In this document: positions 43,215 to 51,860 of the stretch, in pieces | Layout of the letters: every line of letters begins with the position of its first letter | Position numbering within the stretch: the stretch's first letter is position 1 | DNA from: a virus | Virus record (IMG/VR): IMGVR_UViG_3300042563_002299 | Location: 1 to 64,000 of that record | Reading direction: 5' to 3' (one strand) | DNA length: 64,000 bases | The notes under the pieces: model-generated | What the model was told of the DNA's origin: nothing | What the model saw: only the letters and a program-made list of their open reading frames with translations | The model's database searches: none | Position numbers and translations under genes: made by a program

Positions 43215-46200
43215 TTAATCAGTTGTTGCTACGTAAAGTTTATAGAACCTGTCTACCGCTGTTTTACCATTATTCAAACCAAAATAGAAGTGGTATGGTG
43301 CTCCAACAACAACTGCTTGTTGATTAGATCCGATTGGTTGTCCTTGTATAATACTATTAATTGATGGTTGAGCATCTGGCACGTTATTAACATAATTTGA
43401 AATGTAACCTAACTTAGTTGTTTGGGTAATGTATTTTTCTTGTAAAGTATTAAAGTCAAGATCTTGGTATTTCTTACTAAAGAACCCTCCACTATAAACA
43501 TTATCAGTAAGCCAGTTGTTATCTTCAGTTCCAAAGATGTTCATAGTAGGGTTACTTTGCTTTAAAGACCATTTGTAATGAGGAACAACTTGAGATTTAG
43601 AGTAACCAAATTTTTCCTGAATTAATGGGGAGTTACTGTATGTTTGAATACCCGGTGATTCAATTTTTCTGTAGTTTAAGTTTTGTAATGGTGTTTGGAA
43701 GAACACACCGAATACCGGTTTAATGTCCGCATTTGACGGATAAGAAGCCGGATAATAGTTATCACCGAAGAAAATATAATTATTACTTGGTACGTTCTCA
43801 CTAATGAATGGTAATACTTTCCACTCCGAATTAATTGATAACATCTGAGCCCAATCACCATCAATTCTATAACCACCTCTTGTACTGTTAAAGAACTGTA
43901 TAATACCTTTACCTTCACTTGAGTCACCACCAGTACTAACAGGTATCATTCTTTGTCTAACCCCTTCATTTAAAATTCTCGATAAGAACCCTAATTGGAT
44001 TAGATCAGAATTATCTTGGTATGATGTCGCTTTTAATTGATCCGCGTAGTAAGATCCAAAACCATCAATACCACTACAACAAATCTCATTAATAAAACTA
44101 TCTCTTGGCCCTAAATCAACTACCGTTGTTGGGAATTGAATTTGTTTTTTATTGTACCCAAAACCAGGAAAATCTTTAAGACTTTGTGGGGTAAAAGGAC
44201 TTATTGATGGTGAATTTTTACCAATAAAGTCATTACCATTCCATGGAGATGACCTATAATAGAAACTATTTGACAAATCATTAAATACAACAACATCTTC
44301 ACAGTAATTGTAATTTGGTTGTAGGTTAGGTCCGAATGTTGTACTCTTATTAAAGTTAAACATATATAAAGACCCATTTAACCAGTTGTTTTGGAACACC
44401 TGTGAAAACACTCCTCTACAAGCAGCAAAGTTCATTGTAAATCTAACTTTCCACTCTAAGAATAATCTAGCATCATCACCATATTGTGCTAAGTATGTTT
44501 TATTTAATAAACAATAACAACCATTAACCATTCTGTTAACAGGTATTGAACATTGATCAGGAGGAATAACCCCAACATTACTTCCTGATCCACTATAACA
44601 TTCCAAAGGAACCATACCTTCACAAGTTAAAGTATTTGTCAAACCTGAAACAAATGAATCCTCATCTTGTTGATCACCCGTTGGTAAATCCACACCTGCC
44701 GATATTGTAGGTTCCGTTTGAATACCTGAAGCATTATAAGCGGTAAAATTGTTATTTTGGTGTAAAGCATAACCAGTTCTATTCTGAACACCATTTTCAA
44801 TTTTAGTTGATGTTGGTAATCGGTCACTTCTCATTACGATATTTGTACTTTGGAATGTAACAGGTGTTAATCCGTATCTATAATAAGCTGGTGAATATAA
44901 AACTGATAGGTTACCTCCAACATTAACGTTATTAAACCAACCACTTTGAGTGTTGTAATATTGCCCTTTCTGACAATCTTGATTACATGAACCACCCGAA
45001 TTGGTGTATATTGTTTTTGTAAATGTTAATTGATCTAAATTCCAAGCTAAGAATGCATTACCACCAACATATTGAGTTGGCGCAGATTGTTGTTGTGGTA
45101 TCGTATAATTAGATGAACCCAAAACTTGATATAAATTACCACCTGTTGTTAGTTGTGATGTGTTCTGCCAAGTAGGAAATACTGGTGTGTAAGAACCAAT
45201 ATTAGTAACATTGGTATCGTCAGTACATAAATAATAATAAGGTAAGTTAGAGGTAAACGCCGTAAACTTAGTCGTATCAGGTGTGAACGCAAATGATGGG
45301 AAATATAAGTTAGAAACGTTATTGTTAGCACTTACGTGACTCACAGGTTTATTGCCTGAAGCAAAAGAACTATAACCCTGTATTGGTCTATTCAAATAAT
45401 ACGAACCTTCAATCTGAACCGACCCAAAAGATGAGAAACCAAATATTTTAGATACATCGTATTTAATAGTTTGTTTTGGTGTGAATGGGTCTACACCTCT
45501 AACAAAAATACAAATTTCATAACCTTCCCAACCTTGCATCAACGTAACTACGTTATTTACTGTCCAAGAACTAAATGCTGTCGGGTCACCTACCGGACAG
45601 TCAGGTGTTAAAATAGTAACATCATGTCTTAAGTAGTTGTTAGGATAATACCCAGTGGTTAACTGATCAATTCCGATGAATTCATTAACGGTAAGTCCTG
45701 TTATAAGTTGGAAGTACTCAATGTCGGTTGCAAACTGCAAATAAGCCTCCTCCAAATTTGGATTACCAACAACAGGTAATTGACTAACTTGTGGTAGATC
45801 AAGTACTATGTTCGCACTTAAGTTAACTTGTGGGTTTGCAGGATTAGCATATTGCACTAAAACCGGTACTGAATTTCCTATTAGTGTTGTTCCTGTAATT
45901 GAATTAGTGTTGAACTGATTAAGTGTTGCCCCTGTTAAATTAAGTAAACGATTTGAGGATTGTGCGTCGGTGTAATTTGGGTCTTGGAATGAACACACAT
46001 TTCCAATTCCGATTTGACCTATCGCACCAGGGCTCATTAAAACAACAACCACTTGATCCGTAAATGGTTGTGAGTTTAGAGAAGGATTCACCGTTGTTTG
46101 TATTTGATTATATGCTCCTCCTGTATTGAAATATTTATCTCTTGTATTGAAGTCGTTTAATTGTTGTGGGAATGTTTTTGAGGTTGGGTACGCAAAATAT

Positions 46201-48797
46201 CTTTCGTCAGCCCCCGAACTTTTATTAGCCGCCCATAAAAATGGTTGTGGAGCATGAAGTAAATATTGTTCGTTATCATATAATCTATTTGGATTAGTGG
46301 ATGAAAGTACATCATAACCAGAAATAACTCTAGTTAAATCCAAAGACGCCTGAACCGCTAAATCCGTAATAATATTATCATCGCCAATTTCAGAAGCAAA
46401 AGTTTTGTATGGTCCAATACCACCACATTGGAATGGATCACTATTTGGATCGTCGTCTGGTCCTGAAATATTAAGGTGTTGTATCTCATATGATCCTGCA
46501 GAGTTAACAGGTGCAATAATACTTAAAGACGGCACTAATGTTAGATCATAAAAACTACTTGACCCTCCTTGAGCGGAAGCTTCTATTTCATCATTAACAC
46601 TATTGAGGTCAAAATTATCATCCATTTCCGCAGTTTTACAATCACAATCACAACTCGTACAATCAGGATATGCAATCATAGGTAAAGATATTCTTGGGAA
46701 CCCTTTTACTTTAATTGCGGCAATAATAGTAAAGGCTAAAAATGCCGCGGCTAGTGCTACTTTAAATGCCGCTGCGGCTATTAAGAAAATACCAGCAAAT
46801 ATTAAACGAATACCCTCAAGTATCCACCCCACGTTAACGGTAACCCCAAGTCCAACTGAAATAACACCAGCACCCGCACTGATTAATTGTATACCACTCT
46901 GTATAGCATTAAACAACGAAACTGCCGCATCATAAGTTAAATAAAGACTTAAAACTATTAATACGTATTTGAGTATTGGCCATATGAATGAAATAAAGTG
47001 AGCAACAAATAGTAAAACTAAAAGTGGGAAAGTTAAAACGTTAATCAATATGTTAAACACAAAAAATATTGGGTCAAAGTTTCTAATTATATCATTTACA
47101 GGGAACGTATTTACCGTCGATTTACAAGATCTGTTATCAATTTCTTTTATCCCTAAATGTCTTGCCCTACCAATTCCATTCTTGTATCTATCCAAGAACA
47201 TTGCGGTCGTATAAACTTTATTATATTTAAACTCATAGAAAGTATCTTCACAATCGATCGCTTCTTGTGGGTTAACATAATCATCCCAATCTAAACTGAA
47301 CGCATATGACTTTAAAAGGTTGAATAGCGTTTCAGGGTAAACCTTGAATGTGAAATCTTGGGTAACGTTAGGGTTTACGGATGTACCGACTATTTGAATT
47401 GTGTCCCCGACATTAAATGGTATTGAATTTTGAGACCCCGTATATAGAACACCATTCAAATATATTTCATATGATGAATTATTAAGTGAAGTTTCAAATG
47501 AAATACCCGCATCAAAACCAAATGATTGTACTTCTGTTACACCTGTAACTAAACCTGGTTGAATTTGGTAAGTATAGGTTTGTGTCGCTTGATCAAATGG
47601 ATCATTACCTGATGTTGACCACCCGTATTCTTTAACGTTTGGTACTAAGAAATTGGCTCTTTGGAAACTATTCTGTAGTCCTTCCTCATTTTGCCACTTC
47701 ATTTTAAATCGGTACTTACCTTTTGTTGGTATACCTTTACTAGGATCATCGGACAATACTTGTTCTCCGAATTCATTTGTGAATACGTAATCCAAATTCA
47801 TTGGTACGTTAAGGACATATGTTCCATCAGGATCAATTACTTTACCCTCCTGTTCTACTTGATATACCTCTAATATCGGTAAACCTTGATCATCAGAATT
47901 AATTGTTTGTCGTATTGCTTGTATTTCACCAGGACCTGCAACCAACTCACATAAATTACCTGTATTGTTTTTTGGTTTACATCCAATCTTCAATGCATCG
48001 TCATTTGTTGTTGATATAATTGACCCCATAAATATGGAGGTTGGTTGGATACTGATATTCGCTTGTTTGGTCAAATCAAAATCAACTCGTGTAATACCAA
48101 CTTGACATAACTCTTGATCACCCCAAAAAGGAGCAACATCAACATCAAACACCAAATTTTTAATTTGTGGTAATTCTCTTAAGTTTGTTGATGATCTGAA
48201 GGTAGACCCGTTAACTTGTGTTTCAGTTGCTAACCCTTGTTGTATTAAATCTTGTGGTGATAAAGAAAAACAACCAATATCAGATAAATCGACATCCATT
48301 ACAATTGTTTGAGTTCCAGTGGGAACCCCAAAAATCATAAAGTCACCACTATCATTTGTTGTTACAGTAAATCTGTAGTATTTGTCGTAAACCTCAATAT
48401 ATGATTCATCCATTAACACATCTCCAACATTAGGAAATGTTCCTGTCGATTGGTGTCCTTTATATGATGGTAGTTTAGGTAATAAATTATACCTATAACC
48501 TTCTTCATTGGTATCGGTTATGGTTCTATAGGGATATAGTTCGGAAATTACAGGGTCAAATTCATCCGCATCATCCAATGGGATAAAAACCGATACTTTA
48601 GCATTTGGTAAACCAAATCCGTTATTAACAAAAACACGACCAACTACGACACCGTAATCCGCACACATTCTTGTGTATAAATCATTTGCAAGAATCTTTA
48701 AGGAAAGCACTTCCAAAGATTCCCAATCTTGTTCTAAATTGACATTAATATATTTGTCAACACCTACTTCGGTTCTTATTCTATATGATTTGGGCAT
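43215..48797 (-). CDS. Giant tail/baseplate protein with internal membrane-type segment
   Basis: An 1860-residue protein, by far the largest here. An N-terminal region (about 45-170) holds carboxypeptidase-regulatory-like beta domains (VGRVFVNN, TDTNEEGYRYNLLP, GDFMIFGVPTG). About 565-705 is a long stretch of hydrophobic helices (for example FVFNILINVLTFPLLVLLF), then CTSCDCDC (about 708-715). The last 1100 residues are Asn/Ser/Tyr-rich beta structure. A TATTTAT box lies 18 nt upstream. A hydrophobic block inside a tail protein suggests a part that inserts in the host membrane during infection. Confidence 0.8.
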   Translation of the reverse strand: MPKSYRIRTEVGVDKYINVNLEQDWESLEVLSLKILANDLYTRMCADYGVVVGRVFVNNGFGLPNAKVSVFIPLDDADEFDPVISELYPYRTITDTNEEGYRYNLLPKLPSYKGHQSTGTFPNVGDVLMDESYIEVYDKYYRFTVTTNDSGDFMIFGVPTGTQTIVMDVDLSDIGCFSLSPQDLIQQGLATETQVNGSTFRSSTNLRELPQIKNLVFDVDVAPFWGDQELCQVGITRVDFDLTKQANISIQPTSIFMGSIISTTNDDALKIGCKPKNNTGNLCELVAGPGEIQAIRQTINSDDQGLPILEVYQVEQEGKVIDPDGTYVLNVPMNLDYVFTNEFGEQVLSDDPSKGIPTKGKYRFKMKWQNEEGLQNSFQRANFLVPNVKEYGWSTSGNDPFDQATQTYTYQIQPGLVTGVTEVQSFGFDAGISFETSLNNSSYEIYLNGVLYTGSQNSIPFNVGDTIQIVGTSVNPNVTQDFTFKVYPETLFNLLKSYAFSLDWDDYVNPQEAIDCEDTFYEFKYNKVYTTAMFLDRYKNGIGRARHLGIKEIDNRSCKSTVNTFPVNDIIRNFDPIFFVFNILINVLTFPLLVLLFVAHFISFIWPILKYVLIVLSLYLTYDAAVSLFNAIQSGIQLISAGAGVISVGLGVTVNVGWILEGIRLIFAGIFLIAAAAFKVALAAAFLAFTIIAAIKVKGFPRISLPMIAYPDCTSCDCDCKTAEMDDNFDLNSVNDEIEASAQGGSSSFYDLTLVPSLSIIAPVNSAGSYEIQHLNISGPDDDPNSDPFQCGGIGPYKTFASEIGDDNIITDLAVQASLDLTRVISGYDVLSSTNPNRLYDNEQYLLHAPQPFLWAANKSSGADERYFAYPTSKTFPQQLNDFNTRDKYFNTGGAYNQIQTTVNPSLNSQPFTDQVVVVLMSPGAIGQIGIGNVCSFQDPNYTDAQSSNRLLNLTGATLNQFNTNSITGTTLIGNSVPVLVQYANPANPQVNLSANIVLDLPQVSQLPVVGNPNLEEAYLQFATDIEYFQLITGLTVNEFIGIDQLTTGYYPNNYLRHDVTILTPDCPVGDPTAFSSWTVNNVVTLMQGWEGYEICIFVRGVDPFTPKQTIKYDVSKIFGFSSFGSVQIEGSYYLNRPIQGYSSFASGNKPVSHVSANNNVSNLYFPSFAFTPDTTKFTAFTSNLPYYYLCTDDTNVTNIGSYTPVFPTWQNTSQLTTGGNLYQVLGSSNYTIPQQQSAPTQYVGGNAFLAWNLDQLTFTKTIYTNSGGSCNQDCQKGQYYNTQSGWFNNVNVGGNLSVLYSPAYYRYGLTPVTFQSTNIVMRSDRLPTSTKIENGVQNRTGYALHQNNNFTAYNASGIQTEPTISAGVDLPTGDQQDEDSFVSGLTNTLTCEGMVPLECYSGSGSNVGVIPPDQCSIPVNRMVNGCYCLLNKTYLAQYGDDARLFLEWKVRFTMNFAACRGVFSQVFQNNWLNGSLYMFNFNKSTTFGPNLQPNYNYCEDVVVFNDLSNSFYYRSSPWNGNDFIGKNSPSISPFTPQSLKDFPGFGYNKKQIQFPTTVVDLGPRDSFINEICCSGIDGFGSYYADQLKATSYQDNSDLIQLGFLSRILNEGVRQRMIPVSTGGDSSEGKGIIQFFNSTRGGYRIDGDWAQMLSINSEWKVLPFISENVPSNNYIFFGDNYYPASYPSNADIKPVFGVFFQTPLQNLNYRKIESPGIQTYSNSPLIQEKFGYSKSQVVPHYKWSLKQSNPTMNIFGTEDNNWLTDNVYSGGFFSKKYQDLDFNTLQEKYITQTTKLGYISNYVNNVPDAQPSINSIIQGQPIGSNQQAVVVGAPYHFYFGLNNGKTAVDRFYKLYVATTD

Positions 48798-48815
48798 TAA
48801 AGATTTCGTTTTTTC

Positions 48816-48822
48816 ATAAATA
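48816..48822 (-). promoter_or_regulatory. TATTTAT box before the 1860-residue gene
   Basis: TATTTAT 18 nt before the ATG at 48797, in a 76-nt gap that also holds an A/T-rich stretch. Confidence 0.5.
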
Positions 48823-48873
48823 GTTTATTTCCTATTTTAAAAAAAATAATCTTATTCTTGGAAAAATAAATCG

Positions 48874-50715
48874 CTACGAGAAGTTTACCGCTTTTAAGTT
48901 CAATACCCTTACATTAATGTCCTTATTTGGGTATCTAATTTGGTAAGTTTGTGTTGGTGTTGCAAAGATAGTATCTGCCGTTGGTTGTATCTGTCTTGTT
49001 AAAGGATCCGCATATGGCATCGATGTTTGAGCCGATGAATATTGACCACCAACTTGATTAAAGAATAGAACATCAGAAATACTCACAATACCATTTTCGG
49101 ACTGTAGTATTCGTCTTAATTCAGAGATATTAACGTTTTGACCTAATTCTCTAACTAAGGGGTTAAAGAACTCTGACACCAACTGTATTACTTTGGCAAT
49201 AACCGCACCTTGATTTTGACTATTATCTAAAACAACATCAACCGTAACTGAAAGATCTATCGTTTCTGCTGCTTCTATTGAAATGTAGTCATTTATCATA
49301 CGATAATTTGATAGGTAATTTGCGACGTTTTGTTTTAATGTGTTTGAAACTACGTTCGTTAAACTACCACTTGTATCGTAAGATAACATTTTAATTTTTA
49401 TTTTATTATTCTCTTCAGTGATCGCAACTTTAGCAGGTGCACCAAATTGAGAAGGCATTGTTCTTATAATTGAGTTGTAGTCATTCACCGTAACCGCTCT
49501 ATTTTGAGCCGCGAAGTTAAATGCGACCATGTTTCTCACGTCTTCAGTTGTTGGTAGGTTAGCACCTCCAATAGCCGCAGTCACATTATTACATTGTAAA
49601 CTATTAATAACACTTCTGTTGACAGAATCTGATGGACCATTAACCGCAAATGATACAGTACCAATCTGGTTGATTGTATTTATACCTAAGTTACTTGATA
49701 ATCCACCACCAATCCTATATTGAACGAATAGAGTTGTGTTTGGTGTCAAAGCAGCACCCATAGCAAAGTTATTAGTATATCTACTTAAATCAAAACCTTT
49801 ACCGTCACGGGCAAATTCTCTTAATTGTTGTTCTGCGGATATATTACCACCACCAAAGGTCATTTTACAGAAACCTTCAGGTGTATACTCACTAATAAAT
49901 TTGTTTGATGTTGTTATATATCTACCTACTTTAATACCAGGTTGATCAGATACTTTAGTAGGGTCTTCAATGAAAACTCTATCTTGTACCAAAGCATCCA
50001 CCTCAAACCATCTCTCAGGACCTACGGTGATAAAATCTTGTGGTTGTGGTATTGTTGAGTATTGTGTTCCCGATTTAAGTAAAACACTTGTAATACCCAA
50101 AACATTTTTTTCAGGTAAGAATAATTCTAAATAAGGTCTAGCGTCGTTAGCGGTAATTACTCTCTTATAAACTTTTGTAATACCATTAACAACAACTTCT
50201 CGTTTAAGAATCGTATAATTAATAAGTTTACCACTTGAGTCAAAGTTTGGTATTTTAACTCGGTTTGGTGAACCCTCAGCATTTATTGGTGAAGCAAAAT
50301 CAATATCATACACTGTTTCAAAAGGTTGTCCAGCACCATTAACTTGAGATCCTCGTCTTAAGACACCACAATATCTTAAATCTTCCCTATCTCCAAAAGC
50401 AGGTACTGTAATTGAAAAATCAACTAAGGCAACTGACGGTCTTTGACCCGGTACTTTTAAACCATAAGTTCTTGCAATATTATAAACGGAGTTCTTTTGT
50501 TGAGCAAACTGTAATACAGTTTCTTGGATGCTTCTATCTATTTGAAAGTTAAGGTTATCCGTAACCGCCGCATTCAAATCTAACATAACAGAGAAAATAC
50601 CCGCATCGTTAAAATTTTGAACGAGATCAGGGTAATACGTTCTAGTGAAGTTAATTAACTCAGTTCTTACTCCTTGAAAATCTCGGACTGTATAAGATAT
50701 ATTCTTTTCTGCCAT
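48874..50715 (-). CDS. 6: Baseplate wedge protein gp6-like
   Basis: A 613-residue protein of the T4 gp6/J-like wedge family: the N-terminal YTVRDFQGVRTELINFTRTYYPDL and the following DLNAAVTDNLNFQIDRSIQE (landmarks) are typical. Middle and C-terminal parts have GVLRRGSQV and NVSELRRILQSENGIVSISDV-like segments. The gene next to it is gp25, the same order of wedge proteins as in T4-like baseplates. It assembles the baseplate wedges. Confidence 0.88.
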   Translation of the reverse strand: MAEKNISYTVRDFQGVRTELINFTRTYYPDLVQNFNDAGIFSVMLDLNAAVTDNLNFQIDRSIQETVLQFAQQKNSVYNIARTYGLKVPGQRPSVALVDFSITVPAFGDREDLRYCGVLRRGSQVNGAGQPFETVYDIDFASPINAEGSPNRVKIPNFDSSGKLINYTILKREVVVNGITKVYKRVITANDARPYLELFLPEKNVLGITSVLLKSGTQYSTIPQPQDFITVGPERWFEVDALVQDRVFIEDPTKVSDQPGIKVGRYITTSNKFISEYTPEGFCKMTFGGGNISAEQQLREFARDGKGFDLSRYTNNFAMGAALTPNTTLFVQYRIGGGLSSNLGINTINQIGTVSFAVNGPSDSVNRSVINSLQCNNVTAAIGGANLPTTEDVRNMVAFNFAAQNRAVTVNDYNSIIRTMPSQFGAPAKVAITEENNKIKIKMLSYDTSGSLTNVVSNTLKQNVANYLSNYRMINDYISIEAAETIDLSVTVDVVLDNSQNQGAVIAKVIQLVSEFFNPLVRELGQNVNISELRRILQSENGIVSISDVLFFNQVGGQYSSAQTSMPYADPLTRQIQPTADTIFATPTQTYQIRYPNKDINVRVLNLKAVNFS

Positions 50716-50721
50716 ATACTA

Positions 50722-51180
50722 TTAAATATTGATAATGATAAAATCGCTAGATTCAAAAGCAGAATCCGTTATTCTGTAATCTATTTTAATTCTTGCTGTG
50801 TGTTCTAATTCTGCAATGTTGGTAACTTTAAATTCTCGTTCACCATCTTGATTTACCGTGAATCCTTTATCTTCTAATCCCGCAGATGCCGGTTCAACAG
50901 TGATATTGGTTACCTGTAGGTTTGGCATGTAGTTACCAATTGTATCTCTAATTTCAGATTCAATATCCGAAAACGTTGGTCCATCTAAAGGTTCAAAAAT
51001 ATACTCATAAAGACGAGTACCAAAATTGGGTAAGAAATACCTTGACCCTTTTCTTGTTAAAAGTAAGTGAACTAAGTCAGATCTAATTTCAGCTTCGGTA
51101 GAATTTGTCACATCCAAATATCTACCTGTAAATGAATCCACAAAAGGAAAAGAAATACCGTATGTAATGCCATTTGCCAT
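50722..51180 (-). CDS. 25: Baseplate wedge protein gp25-like (GPW/gp25 family)
   Basis: A 152-residue protein with LVHLLLTRKGSRYFLPNFGTRLYEYIFEP (about 35-63; landmarks KGSRYFLP and GTRLYEYIFEP), the hallmark of the GPW/gp25 wedge family, then a helix DIESEIRDTIGNYMPNLQV. It connects the sheath/tube to gp6. A TATTTAT box 5 nt upstream suggests late expression. Confidence 0.93.
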   Translation of the reverse strand: MANGITYGISFPFVDSFTGRYLDVTNSTEAEIRSDLVHLLLTRKGSRYFLPNFGTRLYEYIFEPLDGPTFSDIESEIRDTIGNYMPNLQVTNITVEPASAGLEDKGFTVNQDGEREFKVTNIAELEHTARIKIDYRITDSAFESSDFIIINI

Positions 51181-51185
51181 ATCTA

Positions 51186-51192
51186 ATAAATA
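51186..51192 (-). promoter_or_regulatory. TATTTAT box before the gp25 gene
   Basis: TATTTAT 5 nt before the ATG at 51180. A second copy lies at 51212-51218, so this gap has two. Confidence 0.5.
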
Positions 51193-51230
51193 TATGTCGT
51201 GATTATTTCTAATAAATAGATATAAAATAA

Positions 51231-51255
51231 AAATCCCGACAATGTGTCGGGATTA
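51231..51255 (-). terminator. Intrinsic terminator after gene 51286-51792
   Basis: Stem ATCCCGACA / TGTCGGGAT around a 3-nt loop, followed on the minus strand by TTTTTATTTT. Three related GATTAATGTCG/ATTAATGTCG units lie next to it. Confidence 0.85.
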
Positions 51256-51285
51256 ATGTCGTGATTAATGTCGCAATTAATCTTA

Positions 51286-51792
51286 TTAAGCCTCTTCTGT
51301 TTCGTTATCGGGATCCAATACTTTAGCAAGTCCTAATAATAAACCTGTCACACCCCAACTAATCGCAAGTCCTGCAGGAAATCCTGTCATTGACGCGATT
51401 AAGATAGCCGCGGGTACTCCACCCCAATTTCCGATATTTGCCGCTCCAATGTCTCTCATGATTCTACCTAATTTTTCTTTAGGTGTTTCATTTTCTTCTT
51501 CTTCACTCATTTCACCATCCATAGCTTCACTCGCAAGATCTTTAACCGCATCATGAGCATCTTTTGCCGATGAATACTGATCAATACCCAAATTATCTAA
51601 AACGTTTTTGATTTGATTTTTTTCACGATCAGATAGATTTGATACAATATCTTCTAATTTCATTTGAACTTTAGATGAGTCAACAATTCTTTCTACTTTT
51701 TTAGATGCCATGGAATCCTCAGCATCTTCTTTTATAATTCGTTTAACAATATTTGCTAAATCATTTTCATTAAGTCGTACTATTTTTTTCAT
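51286..51792 (-). CDS. Small protein with leader and glycine-rich hydrophobic C-terminus
   Basis: A 168-residue protein. The N-terminus MKKIVRLNENDLANIVKRI(IKE) is amphipathic and ends I-I-K-E before D, close to a pattern I have seen at the start of many proteins of large environmental phages. The middle is acidic, and about 115-160 is a Gly/Ala/Ile-rich hydrophobic segment (AAILIASMTGFPAGLAI). Flanked by its own TATTTAT box (14 nt upstream) and terminator. Possibly a packaged or membrane-active protein. Confidence 0.75.
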   Translation of the reverse strand: MKKIVRLNENDLANIVKRIIKEDAEDSMASKKVERIVDSSKVQMKLEDIVSNLSDREKNQIKNVLDNLGIDQYSSAKDAHDAVKDLASEAMDGEMSEEEENETPKEKLGRIMRDIGAANIGNWGGVPAAILIASMTGFPAGLAISWGVTGLLLGLAKVLDPDNETEEA

Positions 51793-51806
51793 GGTAATTT
51801 TTATTT

Positions 51807-51813
51807 ATAAATA
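51807..51813 (-). promoter_or_regulatory. TATTTAT box before gene 51286-51792
   Basis: TATTTAT 14 nt before the ATG at 51792, just after the nrdA terminator. Confidence 0.5.
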
Positions 51814-51828
51814 TCTCATATAAAAAAA

Positions 51829-51850
51829 AATCACGACCGAAATCGTGATT
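51829..51850 (-). terminator. Intrinsic terminator after nrdA
   Basis: Perfect 8-bp stem AATCACGA / TCGTGATT with a 6-nt loop and a run of T on the minus strand, 11 nt after the nrdA stop. Confidence 0.9.
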
Positions 51851-51860
51851 TATTGTTTTT

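Noticed and set aside
43676-43930. Minus-strand ORF of 84 residues inside the 1860-residue gene
   Set aside because: Wrong frame inside a long clear coding region; a shadow.
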